Assembly: GCA_016801845.1 (NCBI GenBank)
Contig: CM028927.1
Span: forward strand, 11,930,001-11,994,000
Direction: 5' to 3'
From: Polydactylus sextarius
Lineage: Eukaryota > Chordata > Actinopteri > Polynemidae
Length of the DNA stretch: 64,000 nt
The notes below the pieces were generated by a model. The model had not been told where the DNA came from. It searched no databases and saw nothing but the letters and a program-made list of their open reading frames with translations. Below, piece after piece: positions 39,008 to 51,500 of the stretch. The translations under genes were made by a program, and so were the position numbers. The number at the start of each line of letters is the position of its first letter. Position 1 is the stretch's first letter.

Positions 39008-42000
39008 GTAAGTTTTATTATGCTTAACTCCGCAGGCAGGTTACTCCAGAGCCAGGAGGCGATCTTCAGGTTCTGTCGAGAAAGGGTCAATGTCCAAAAG
39101 CTATTAAGCAGCTCCAAGTTTAACCAACGACCACACAGAAAAACGGAATTTCTTAATGAGGAATTAAAATGTTATAATTTACTTTCAGGAATTTTGTATT
39201 TATATAATTATTATATTTATATTATTATCATATGTCACATATCACAGTATTCTTTTATAATTCATTTTTTTATTTCTAATTGTACACCTGTTAACGTTAT
39301 ATTGTACATTTGTACATTTATTACTGGTTAAACTTTCAGCAGTAGGATACATGTAGTTGCTTTGTTGCGGTTGAGCTGCTCTGATTTGTCGTGTGCCGTG
39401 CGCACCTGTTGCGCCTTTTGCGCACTTGAAATGCGACGTCTTTAAGATGACGTACACGGTCATTATTTCAAAAGTCACTGCATGTAATGTAATAAACGTT
39501 AAAATGTAGAAAATCTAACCCTTTAAGTTATAATATTTTTATTATAATTATTAGTGTTATTATCATTAAATTACTGAACTATGTAGTTCAGCCTTTGCTT
39601 TGACCTTTTAATTTCTTTTATTGTTAAGTATGAGGAAGAAAGTTGGCTTAGCTACTTTGATGCAATGTCAGTATTGAATAATATTGAATAATAAAGCCAA
39701 ACCCCTCAGTCAGTGAAGGATCAAAAAGTAGTTCATGTGTTTAATCAAGCAGGTGCTCATGGGAAATTCACTAAGAAAAAGAAGAAGAACAAATAGTAAA
39801 GTCAATGAAACATTAGTAAAAATTCATTTACCACAGTCATTTATGGACGTTACTAATTCTTCTTTTTTTAATGTGCAATTTTCTGTGTTTATATGAGTGT
39901 GTCGCTCTTTGGGTCTTTTAAATTAAATAATAGTTCTTTGGTGACAAACAAGGTGATTTGAATTTAACTGAAATGGTCTGTAAAATTACCCATCATGCCA
40001 TTTTCTTTTATTTATTTATAAGAGGTTTGATATACTGATAAAGAGTGATATTGACTCTATGTCACTTATAATGAACAATGCATATTCTTTATTCTTAATT
40101 TGTAAAGTATGACACAAAGGTATTTGGCAGGTTACTTGTATAAATCCGTTGTAAACTTCACTCTCACTCAAAGGGAGTGACAATCCTTGAACTTCTTAGA
40201 AGTTCGCTGTAATCTGTGAGAATGAACAGTGCACGGTTGATAAGTATCGTTAAACAGCTACAGACAGTAGTAAATGTGACAGACAAAAGAAAAATGAAGT
40301 TAAATAAAAAACGTCTTGAACTGCACTCGAGCACAATAGGCAATAATTGGGATTAAAAATATACCCGATATGTAAATACAGAGTTAATATATAAAGGAGC
40401 AGTGAGTGTTTTCAAATACTCACTGCTCATATAAATTCCCCATGATCAGTCGTGTTATAACAGGTAATTCATATGAAGCAGGTTCAATAAAATAATAAAC
40501 ACAGTTTGACCCATTGTAAAAGTCTATTGTCAATGTCAGTGTCAGAACAGCTTGACCTTTGTTGGGTCATATTATGGTCACAGTCTTTGTTTCCTGCTTT
40601 GATAGTTTAAAACAGTGGTCCCCAAACTATTCCACAAAGGGTTGTGTGGCTGCAGGTTTTTGTTCCAACCAGTCAAGAGCACACGGTTTGACCAATCAAC
40701 AGAGATCAGTTAATTAAATGAGTCAAGTCTGGTGTGCTGCTGCTTGGTTGGAACAAAAACCTGCAGCCACACGGCCCTTTGTGGAATAATTTGCCCACCC
40801 CTGGTTTAAAGGGTCAGTTCACCGAAAAATACAAGAATCGAAAAATATAAAACACATTTTCTCACTTGAAATTTTCCTCTTTCACATCTGGCACTCTGAT
40901 GTGAAAATGTAAAATGAAAAATTAATAGTTGCCGCAAAATGACTTGAAGTGTGTGTCTTTGTGTGTCCCTACTCTGTTGTTGTTTTTTGTAGTGTGATCT
41001 AAGAGGTGCCGTTCACCAGCTGATCGGCAATCACTCCAAGCACGGAGAGAGCCAAAGAGACGTCACCGTCGGCGTGTCTCAGTTCACTGACTTTGCAACC
41101 GGTTGCGTCCTGTACCTAAAGTCTCCAGGCCTGGTCTGCACCACTATAAAGCAGGGGAGGTGGGGAGAGGAGGCTCAGTATTTCCTGCACGAAATCACAC
41201 ATCATGATCACCATGAGGATCACCACGAAGATCACCACGAAGATCACCACGAAGATCACCATGAAGACAGTGAAAAACACCAGGAACACGAACACCCACA
41301 CGAGCACATAGACGTTCATAAATTGCAGACTCTATTTCAGCAGCTTCATGATCACTATGAGCCGACACATAATGAGGTAAGTTCAGGACAACAGCAAAAA
41401 ATGGTAACCGAATAAAAGAAATTGTTCATTGATGGTAAAAGTGTCAGTCTTTTCTTAAAATGTAAAAGATTGTGTAGATTTATTTCACATGCAGTTTTAC
41501 AGTAGTATTCTAACCATACAGTATTTATCTCTCAACATATCTTATCATACCGAGGTGAAACCTAGAAATAGACTCACTAGGCTTTGCCCTGTACGGAGCC
41601 ACATCACCACAGCACTAGTCATCATAATAAAAACAATTAGTCTGATACTGTGGCACTAACACTAAACATAATTTCAGAAAGTTCAACCAGTACATCATCA
41701 CCACAACAATAATCCTATTACTGCAACAACTGGATTAAAAAAAAAATCCACAAGGGGTGCTTAAAAATATGGATACTAGGGATGTGCCAAATCTAGGATT
41801 CAGTTTTAGATTTGACTGGATTTTGGGCTTTTTTTTTCTTAACTCTTTCATCATCTGTCTTCTTCATTGTCCCCAGAGTTGTATAACAGGTGATGACATC
41901 ATGACAGAGGTCAATGCATCAGCACCAGACCAGAGACTGGAAGTGGGTCCAGTTTTGGGCCGCATCCTGTATCACGCTCTGCTAGGTCACTGCTTCAGCC

Positions 42001-44484
42001 ATTCGCTGCCCGACGAGAGCTTCTTCCTGGACTACATCATGGATCGAATGGGGTCACATAACTTTACTGTGGAGGGTAAATATGCTACAGAAATCTAGAA
42101 TTAGAGAGTTGCTAATTTAAATTAACCATAAGTACAAATACAGTGAATTAAATAAATACATAAATTTGTGAATTAGCATGTAACTGCTGGTTGTTTTAAT
42201 TTCTTCTCTGTAGATTTGGAGGCTCTGATGAAGAGTCTGAACATAGGGCCCGACCATGAGCATATCCATCATGAGGATGAGCATGCTGATCATGATCACA
42301 GTGGTGCAAGACGGAGGAAGAGAAGCAGTCACGAGCATCATGAAAGTCACGGAAGAAACTCCACCTGGGATAAGGTATATATGACAACACAGTGCAGGAA
42401 GTGGGTTTCTGCTGTCCATTAAACAAAATAATGTCCCTGATTTTCATGCAGTCCACACTGGTTGTGATGCTTAAACATTTTCTTTTCTCACAGCACTGTT
42501 TCTCAGCCGAAGAGTTGGTCCTGATCTTCGGCATGGAAGGCAACAGCTCCTCCTCCCCCGTTCTGGGTCGCTCCGACATGGCTCGGCTCAGCCCTGCGTT
42601 CGTCCAGCAGATCCTGAGCAGCGCCTGTACGGACAGCACAGAACAAGTGAGACCAGATGGGCTCACCAAGACTGAAAGTAGGTGTATCATGTGTGTGGAC
42701 CGAAATAACAAGATCACAGTGACTTATATGACTGGACACATTTGGACACACATGCTTGATTTTTCTCTTGGTCTTCCTTGTAGGATACCTCTATGCAACC
42801 CTCGCCAATGTGGTGATAACACTGACCTCCATGTTTGGCATCGTGGTGCTGCTGTGCACCTCCTGCACCAACGTGTTCCAGCTGTGTATCCAGTTTTGCA
42901 TCAGTCTGGCTGTAGGTTCACTGACTGGAGATGCCCTTCTGCACCTACTACCCATGGTGAGGCAATTTAAAGATGCATCAAGAGATTTTTTTTTTCAACA
43001 AAAGCAACATATTTTGACTTCTTGTCATCGTTGTGCCCAGTTTCTAGGTTTACATGTTCACTCAGACAGTGGCAGCCACGACCACTCAGACCAGGAAGAA
43101 ACTCCAGACTACATTTATAAGATGCTGGTTGTGATCGGTGGGATTTACTACTTTTATCTGATGGAAACAATTTTCTCTCTGGTCACATATAAGAAGAATC
43201 ACCATCATCACCAACACCATCACGCAGTAAGAAGAAGAAAAAAAAAAAAGCTTTGACTCTTTAATTACGGGAGCTTAATCTGCCCAAAGCTAAATTATGA
43301 AGGTTAAGTAAGTTAAAGAATAATATAAAATTTTAACCTTTAACCCCAATTGAATCCTCCTCATACAAAGAGAAAATTTTATTTTCACACGTTATTCTAG
43401 ATGAATTTCTTATAACAGTCGGATTATTTTTCTTCCTTTAATCATTCTCCCTCTTCCAATCTTCCCTATCCCGTCTTTAGGAAGACTCAGAGCCTCACCA
43501 CTGTGACCACGGGAGAGTTTTAGAGATGTATCAACAGGAAAGGAAACAAAAAGACATGTCACAGTCAAAAGCAGACCTGGTGAGAAACACATAACATCGA
43601 CACTCAAACAGCATCAGTATATCATTGCGTTGAAAAATTGTTTTAAAACAAAAAAAATGTATTTTACATATCAGGTTGGTGACAGTGAGAAATCACTTTC
43701 AGAGCCAAAAGAGCGAACCAGAGGTGAGTAATGAAATTTTCTAACAAACAAGCATGATATCATCAAATTATGCCCGTGATGTTAATGATTGTGGCTGCCT
43801 CTGCAGAACAGCGTCTGCTGCCTTACATGATCACTATCGGCGATGGGATCCACAACTTTGCAGACGGTTTAGCGATGGGCGCAGCTTTCTCCCTGTCATG
43901 GAAGTCTGGTTTGGCTACATCACTGGCCGTGCTCTGTCACGAACTACCTCACGAGCTGGGTAAAGAACAGCAGAACATCAGACACGCAAAAAGGGCAGAA
44001 AGTATCAGTGTTTGATCATTTCTCAGAACCGATTTCTCAACATTATCCTGTTTTTTGTTTGTTTTGTTTCTCTTCAGGTGATTTTGCCATTTTGCTGCAC
44101 AGCGGTGTGTCTGTCCGCAAGGCGCTGCTTCTAAACGTTGGCAGCGCCATGACTTCGTTCGTCGGCCTGTACATCGCCTTGTCTGTCGCCACCGATCTTG
44201 CAACCAAACAGTGGATAGCCGCCATCACTGCAGGACTCTTTCTGTACGTGGGACTGGCTGATATGGTGAGTGTTGGTGTTTACAGACAGTGAAACATAAC
44301 ATATATAAATGACATACCTCCATCTTTACCTCCATCTCTTTTTTCCTCTGTGCAGCTCCCCACCATGGTCCACATCAGCAACAAGAGACCCTGGCTGATG
44401 TTTGCGCTGCAGAATGTCGGACTTCTAACCGGCTGGGGTATCCTGCTGTTGCTGTCACTTTACGAAGAGAAGATCGCTTTTTAA
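38797..44484 (+). CDS. slc39a4: Zinc transporter ZIP4 (SLC39A4), 12 coding exons
   Basis: This gene imports zinc across the plasma membrane; in vertebrates it is the main intestinal zinc uptake carrier. Exons I read: 38797-39007, 40993-41376, 41877-42075, 42214-42374, 42494-42677, 42784-42956, 43041-43226, 43481-43579, 43675-43723, 43807-43959, 44078-44265, 44356-44484. All introns are GT-AG and exons 2-12 keep one frame to TAA, giving about 704 residues (human ZIP4 is about 650). The order is: signal-like start, Cys-containing helix-rich ectodomain, His-rich segment with five HHED units, second ectodomain part with SPAFVQQ, then about eight membrane segments. Membrane helices 4 and 5 carry HNFADGL and HELPHEL, the ZIP metal-binding site, and the His-rich loop before them has HHHHQHHH. 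The C terminus LLSLYEEKIAF resembles human ZIP4. In exon 1 the ATG frame and the mature frame differ by one base (see findings). The tail faces recql4. Confidence 0.95.
40613..40803. mobile_element. hAT-type MITE in slc39a4 intron 1
   Basis: A 191 bp element has long inverted ends: the left arm CAGTGGTCCCCAAACTATTC pairs with the right arm, which on the reverse strand reads CAGGGGTGGGCAAATTATTC. The similarity extends about 55 bases inward to TTTTTGTTCCAACCA. It is flanked by 8 bp duplications, GTTTAAAA (40605-40612) and GTTTAAAG (40804-40811). An 8 bp duplication and CAG(T/G)GGT ends fit the hAT superfamily. It has no coding capacity. Confidence 0.85.
41209..41268 (+). repeat. slc39a4: Coding minisatellite encoding (HHED)5 in ZIP4 ectodomain
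   Basis: Five tandem 12-bp units encode His-His-Glu-Asp repeats inside exon 2 of slc39a4. They are followed by more His-rich sequence (EHEHPHEH). The units differ at only a few silent positions, so they look like recent slippage or unequal exchange. His-rich ectodomain and loop segments in ZIP proteins bind zinc, so copy number may alter metal binding; that effect is inferred. Confidence 0.9.
42309..42323 (+). other. slc39a4: Basic RRRKR motif in ZIP4 ectodomain, possible convertase site
   Basis: Exon 4 encodes a run of five basic residues (RRRKR) followed by Ser-Ser, flanked by His-rich stretches, on the extracellular side before the PAL-like segment. It fits the R-X-K/R-R consensus of furin-type proprotein convertases. 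Mammalian ZIP4 ectodomain is known to be cleaved during zinc deficiency; whether this motif is the site here is inference. Confidence 0.5.
42784..44484 (+). other. slc39a4: slc39a4 membrane-domain exons 6-12
   Basis: These seven exons encode the transport domain. The first two helices are seen in exon 6 (LYATLANVVITLTSMFGIVV and the segment through SLAVGSLTGDALLHLLP). Exon 7 holds helix 3 and the HHHHQHHH loop. Exons 8-9 encode a short hydrophilic loop with HHCDH. Exon 10 holds HNFADGL (helix 4) and HELPHEL (helix 5), and exons 11-12 the last helices. The helix 4/5 His, Asn, Asp and Glu residues form the binuclear metal centre in the ZIP family. Confidence 0.93.
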
Positions 44485-44886
44485 TACACCCACTAGGTCA
44501 GGACACATATGGCAGCACATTGGGTTTGGCTCAGGTGGCCTGCTTTGCTTCTGGTATCAGCTATGCACATTGTAAAATCAATGAATGAACAACACATACA
44601 CTAATGTTACGCATAAACAACCAAAATCAGACATTTAGGACAGAGTGAAAAAGCTGAAGGAGACAGACCACATCCAGACATTCCTGGTTCTTACTGACAT
44701 GTTCTTGAAAAGTGATTACAATGAACTGTGCCCCTTTGAATCTCTGAGAATATCACTTCTGACCACAGCAACAAAAACCGACTACGAGTTATGATGAGAC
44801 TAATGTAGTGGGTTGCATTGTTGTAGAAAAGATTATATATATCACTGGACTCTGTGTTCAGCACTGGTAAAAAAAATGTTCTTTAA

Positions 44887-44892
44887 AATAAA
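44887..44892 (+). terminator. slc39a4: Candidate slc39a4 polyadenylation signal (proximal)
   Basis: An AATAAA hexamer lies about 400 bases after the slc39a4 stop, followed by a T-rich stretch. It is the first plus-strand AATAAA I see in the 3' flank. Confidence 0.45.
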
Positions 44893-45438
44893 TATAATTT
44901 TTTTTTTTTTTTTTACCATTGCTGACATCGTCAGTTCCACACACTTTTTATGACACGTTGGGTGAATCCGCACGTCTTCACTTCATTTAATTAAATTTTT
45001 TACAGACGCATCAGTTAAGTGTTTAAGTTACTTCATCGAAAGATCAGAATTGAAGCCAAACAGCTAAAGTCCACAGTCAACCATCGTGTCACAGTCTATT
45101 CTGATTTTTTTTTGTTTCCAATGACAAAAACTAATTGTTAAAATACACTGAACATGCATTGATTGTTGGTTCCCCTTGAATTCCTCAGTGATATACTTGT
45201 ATCATACATATTTGTATAAAGTCGTTCCTTTGTGTTTTTTTATTAAATGTACCTGGGAAATGTAAACTGTATCTGAGAAAAACAACAACAACAAAAAAAA
45301 AAAATGTTGACGAAAACTACATTCCTAAAACACTGATTGTAATTAAAGTGAATGTATAAAAACATGTTGATATGTTATTATATACACTCTGTGATATATA
45401 TTTTGTATTTGTGACATGTTTGAAAAATTAAATGACAA

Positions 45439-45444
45439 AATAAA
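45439..45444 (+). terminator. slc39a4: Candidate slc39a4 polyadenylation signal (distal)
   Basis: A second AATAAA about 955 bases after the stop is followed by a TTGTGCAG and T-rich stretch typical of downstream elements. Either this or the proximal site could be used. Confidence 0.35.
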
Positions 45445-48360
45445 AATTTAACTCATTGTGCAGTCATTCCTTTTTTTAAAAAAAAAACCCTTTGTTTACT
45501 TTGTTGAGTCTTTCAGAAGTATTTCTGACCTTATATAGAAATATATATACGTGTATACATACATGAATATGTTTACATATATAAACCCTAACTATTAAAA
45601 GTGTGAATGAAATCAGAGGCTGTGTGGAAACTAGACTTTTTTTCTTTTTTTTTTTTATCTTTCTCATCTAATCTCCTCAATTTACAGGTTATGTGATTGT
45701 CCTCATTAGGGACAGAGTCCAGTGACAACTTATCGCACACTGAGGGAGAGACACACGCTCAACTCAAGCTTTGTTGTGGAACACCTGCAGTGTAACGTAT
45801 AACATCATGCAGATACAGGTCAGAGAGTCGCGGTTCAAGTGTCAAAGACCAGTCAGAACGTTCTCGCTGATCATCTACACCCATTTTATGTTCACAGTTT
45901 ATCACTGCACAGCATCTACTTCGAACATGGCGATACACTGTCATCACTTCATCACGTGAACTGGTTTCATGAATGTGGAAATTGGCCAAATGCTTAAAAT
46001 ATTCAAACAAGAGAGGTCTCAGATCGCAGAAATGTCATGAATAACTGAAGCTGTTTTAAGTCCAATGAGATGCACCGCACAGTGTTATTATGGTGTTGAC
46101 AATAATGCGCTCAGACGGTGTATGTGTATGTATGTGTAGCATGACTAGTGTCTGCTTTCTCTCTGACAGAATGACCCATTTAATGACAACATATACCGTA
46201 GGTTGTGTCCTGATCCTTTAAGCGCATGCCGTAAAAAACAAATTACAGAGGTTATGGCACATGGCATGCTGACAAGAGGAAAACTGGATTCTCCTGAAGT
46301 AATTTTGAACTCCAACAGGACATTGTAGGAGCCTTAATCAGCCCCTTGAGTCGTGTAACTTTACCAATAAAACACTTCATAGTTTCATCTAAAAATGGAC
46401 CTTTGAGCTTCTCATACATTATGCTAGATAATATATCTTTTACAGTTGTGGTTATATACAATGTCCGGGTAGTTGGATGGGAAGGAAGTTTGTCAGGCTG
46501 TTATGAAGATAAAAGACTGAAATAAAAAAGTAAGAGCAGATGAGTGAGAAACAGACAGTTAATGTTGTGAAAGGTAAATGTTTTACTGTAACATCTGAAG
46601 TGTTAATGATCATTTTGGTGACACACACTCACACTGTTAATAAAGTGGTGGAGCCTTCACTGTTTTGAGTGTGAATGACTGTTATTAGAGAGAAATGATG
46701 AGTAACGGACGTCTAGGTTCGTCTACAGAAGCTTCTGTGAGGTCGACTGATGACAGCATGTCGGTAAAGGAACAGCAGAATCACTGGTCGCTATGAGATG
46801 ATAGATGTCTGCACTGTAATTACCACAAACAACTATGCAGAAAATAAAACCTTCTCTTTCAAAAATAGTTCAACAACAGTACATTTATATTACACTACCA
46901 ACGGCCGTGGTTTTCAAACTGAAGGTTTTGGGCCTCGCAAGTGTTCACATGTTTAATTTTAGGGGGTCAACTTAATGATAAATAAGGCATCTGAAGAAAT
47001 GACAGCTTCTCACTTCTCATCTTTTGTTTTTGTCTTTTATATTACAGGCAGACAGGAGACCTGAGCTTTGCTTTAAAGTATTACAAGTCTCAAAACGTGA
47101 CACTAACAATTGCTAGATTTAAAAAAAAACAAATGAGTAAAATAAAAATATGGACCAAATATATTTGTCTGTTAATGAAAAGGTGAAAAGTGAAAAAGGG
47201 TTGGACAAAATCTATTTTCTATTTCCTATTTCCTTGTTTGACTGAAATGACTGTGCCAAAGCTGCCACAGCTATGATGTTATTCATAAGCAAACACCCCT
47301 GGGAGTGGCTGCTGATTGTTCATTGATCACCGTCAGGTCATAACCTTCTTTACCTAACATTTCCAGAAAAGGCTGATTGTTTTGTTTTTCTCTTGCCCGC
47401 CCCCTCCCCCCTACAGAGGGACTCATGTTATCACTTGGTAAAGCCCAATAAAAACACTTAAGTCATCTCGTGTTGGCAACTGGTCACTTGTTTTGCTATA
47501 AACCTCCAGTCACATTATGGCTGCAGCATCCTTGTTTAAATGACTCATCCACCAACAACAATGAATGTTAGAAAGATGACCACTTCCGCCCTTATTATGA
47601 CCATGTTTGTGTCTCATTTTCCCCACCTAACTTTCAACATGAAGGTAAAAACAAAACAAAAAAAACATTTGTATAGCATTAATAAAGCATTACTAGATGA
47701 TAAAGCATTAATCTATTACTGAGCCCAGATACTTCCTTGTTTTTATAGGATCAAATAAGAAATAAACTGTTAATAAGGTCACATCGAATCATATGATTTA
47801 ACTGCAATAAAGTGATTTGCTAATTTATTCCAGTAACACTCTTTACAATAAAACTTACTACAATTCACCTAGTGTCATTCCAGTTTATGATTCATGAGGT
47901 TTGTGTGTGTTTGCTGAAGCTGAGAAAATGTTTAACAAACGGGGAGACAAAAGATTTCAAGAAAAATCCATCATGATGCCACAGTGACGCCACAACAATT
48001 TCTTTTAAACAAGACTCAAAGTCAATATTTGCATTCTTATCCAGTGTTCTTTTTTTCGATTCTCAAGTCAACAGGAACACTGATAGAAAGGGGGAGGGAG
48101 GAGAAATCCCACTTTGTTTTTGCTCTTCTATATTTGCTTCCTTGTATCAGTTCAATACTAGGTCAGGGCTTTTCTTTCCTGGGAGGCTTGTGAGTGTTTG
48201 AATCAGTACAAACCGAAACCCACTATATCCGAGATTAGACTTTGTAAATTATGCAAGAAAGAAAAAAAAAAAATTCCTGCTTCCTGGCTTCCTGAAGGGA
48301 TATTCCTGAGGTATTTTAATGAAAGATCACTGCAAGAGCAAGCTAGAAAAATATAAAGAT
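45445..48360. other. Convergent intergenic spacer between slc39a4 and recql4
   Basis: About 2.9 kb of AT-rich sequence between the two 3' ends. I see no exon, RNA gene or intact transposon. Confidence 0.6.
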
Positions 48361-48366
48361 TTTATT
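48361..48366 (-). terminator. recql4: Candidate recql4 polyadenylation signal
   Basis: The reverse strand reads AATAAA here, about 180 bases past the recql4 stop codon. Confidence 0.45.
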
Positions 48367-48543
48367 TAATTACAACAAAAACAAAAAACTTTTCGACATA
48401 TGTACAAAACCCTAACATAAATTATTTAATTCAATATGATGAAATAAAGTCAGTGATATGAGGCAAAAATTAAACAGTTGATTAGGTAAATATGAGATGT
48501 ATGATGTGTATGCAGATGTGTGTGTGTGTATACGTTTGGTCGG

Positions 48544-51500
48544 TCACTTGAAGCATATGATCTCCTGAGTGGCCAGTCTGATGAGCTGGTTGAAGTCGAA
48601 CTGGATGTACTTCCTCCAGTAGCGTCTGTCTTTGCCGTAGATCTGAGCAGGATAACACGGACTGCCTGAAAGACAAACACATCTTCAATAAATACAGTTT
48701 AGGCTTTAATGCTCGTTCACAGCTGATAAACACACTTGAGACTGGGCTCAGACTGCAGGAAGTTTGATTAGATATAGTCATGATTCATATTTCAGTGTAT
48801 TTATTCCCCCATAGAAATAATACAATGGTCATAAAACAAAACAAAGAAGCTGTAAAAACAAAAATAAACATAGATTTCAAACATTGAGGAGGCTCAGTTA
48901 TATTATCTGGTGGCACCTTAAATGGAAAGATTAAGGGTCCCAATATTTTTGTCCATTTGCTATTTTATTTATAATATGATATATATGATTGAAAACCCAA
49001 AGCATTATTTCTGTTCTGTTGAATGGTGGATGCAAATTACCAGTACTTTTGTTAGTTGCAATTTAATTTAGACAAAAAAAAATGTGCATGGGGACGAATA
49101 ATTTTGAAAATGTGGTTCAGATCCATGGACAGTAACAGATAATACAGAAGAGAATCACAAATTCTCAAATAAGTCGCTTACAAATGTTAATTCAATATCG
49201 CCCCCTAGAGGTCCAGTCTATTGTCACTGGATATGCTGGAGTGTTTGGCTTTAATAAGCAAACATACTGAGACTTACACTGAATCTGGTGTATTAAATTA
49301 TCAAAGCACTGTAGTCTCTAAAAACATGTCAGGTTAAGTGCAGTGACACCTGTCCTACACGTTCACATTTAATATAAAACTGATGTGATATTAGGTGAGA
49401 AATTCTAGAACCTGTAAGAAATGTTGAGGTTAATAAAAACTTTGCTGAACTAGATTTTTTTTTCAGGGTTCCAGGGATCATGAGACGTTTGTGTATTCTC
49501 ACCTATGCCGTGGAGGATTCTAGCAACAGCTCTTCCAGAAAACTTCTCGTCGCTCCGATTGGCTAGAAAACTTCTGATGTCTGCTCTGATTTGACTTTCC
49601 CAGTCCAGCAGCTACAAACAAAGACAAACACACACGTCGAGGAGGATGTTGAGATGAACTCATGGATACAAATTCAGCTGAAAGGTACGACAACAATCCT
49701 TTGTGTTTTACCTTGTACTTGTCGAGTTCCTCCGTGTCGTCTGACCTGAGTGTGTGTCTGTCACGCCTCTTGTCAAAGTACTCAGAGAGAAGGTTTTTCA
49801 GCTGCAGGCTGCGATTCACATCCAAATCATTGACGCAGGACAAAACGCATTTGAAGGCAACACTGGAAATCAAAACACACACAAGAACACAATTTGTGAG
49901 CTGAACAATAAAAGGTGATTTGTTGAGTGATTTAAAACAGTGTGTACCTCTTAAAAGCCTTAAAACAAGCATTCAGCTGGAAGAGCCGTGTTTTCTCTTG
50001 ATCCTGCACTCGATTATGGAGGAACTGACAAACTCTGTCCATCTCCTCATGGCTGAGGTCACCGTAGGAACGTAAGTAGAAAGACGGGGCGGATAATTCG
50101 ACATGGATGCCGCTACGCCCTCCAGCTGTAACAGAAATATGAACGATCAGTTGTAGGCCCTTACAGGAAATACAAAGACAATGTTTGGGCGTCTTGACGT
50201 TAAACTGGAGATAAGTGGTCACACTCAGATACAAACCTCTATCAGTGCTCCACTGCAGCTGTCTGAGTCCTCTCTTCACAAGAGGAAGCTGCCATCCCAT
50301 AGTGTCCGCGACCTCAACAACATCAAACTCCAGCTGATCCAGTGACTCCACTCGCTCGCCTGCCATCCGCCTCCTGGCCAGAACCACAGCGATGGGAGGG
50401 CAGCTGTGGAGACAAAACATGTTTAATGAGTTTGTTAAGATTTATGTAAAGATACGTAACTTCAGCAGTTTTACAACATTATAGAAACAGATTGTATCAG
50501 TGTAACAGACGATCTTTAAGACCAACAAACATTTTAGTGATTTTCTGGAGCTGTCTTGGTCCATCGTAGCAGCTGACTTTACACACAGACAGGGTCGGGT
50601 GGAGAAGCTCCACAAAGCGCTGAGAATGCAGCTCCAGGTAGCAGAGCAGTGTTTCTACACCTGGAAGACACACAAAGATTCTCTTTAAATACTTTACATG
50701 TTTCTTTTTACTATTACATTTTGTGTTTTTTGATTATTTTTTTTTTTATTCATGCACATACTCTTGTGTGTGTTTCCACTCACCCTCTTCTGTAATGTCC
50801 AGAGTCTCAATAGTGTCTTGGATGGGAACTGCTCTCTCGTGCGTGTGACACACTCGCTCTCTGGGCCAATCGTCGCTCTCTTCTTCGTTGTCACCATCTG
50901 CCTTTACCTTAACATCCTGGTCTTTAACCGAACTATCAGCAAGATCATCCTTTACTGCCTGTTCCTCTTTCCTTTCCTCCTCCTCCTCCTCCTCCTTTCC
51001 TTCGTCTGCATCTTTTCGGTCAGTGAACGCTGCTGAATCAGGTTGTGGCGTCTCCTGACGATAAAAATGAGGTTGCATGATGCACATCCTACACGTATGC
51101 TTCTGTACTTCAGTTTTAACTTCCTTGATTTCCTTAACTTCTTTTAGTGGGTTACAAAGAAATTACAATTACAAAGAAATTACAAAGAAATACAACATAA
51201 ATATTGAGATCATTTTCTCTTCTAATTACCTGTGCAGTAGCAGGTTTTGGTTTGTCTGTAGAAACTGTGTCCAGTTGAGTAGGAGGGTTCATGCTGCTCT
51301 CCTGATCACACACATCCATCATCTCCAACAGCTCAGAGTCTTCAATGTCCTACACATACAGACAGTACACCAGGTTTTAATTGCTTTAATTGCTTAAAAG
51401 CCTTCACAAACACTTCTTGGAACAGTCTGTAGACTACAAACACACATACACAAAAAAACGGCAGCGTTACCTTGACGAGTTCCTGTTGTTTCTGGTGTAA

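Noticed and set aside
39008..39331. Continuation of the slc39a4 exon 1 frame into downstream sequence
   Set aside because: A strong GTAAGT donor follows SCEK and the next exon continues with the conserved CDLRGAVHQL; the read-through is intron.
42196..42717. 173-codon minus-strand frame
   Set aside because: Antisense shadow of slc39a4 exons 4-5, whose plus-strand reading matches ZIP4 with correct splice sites.
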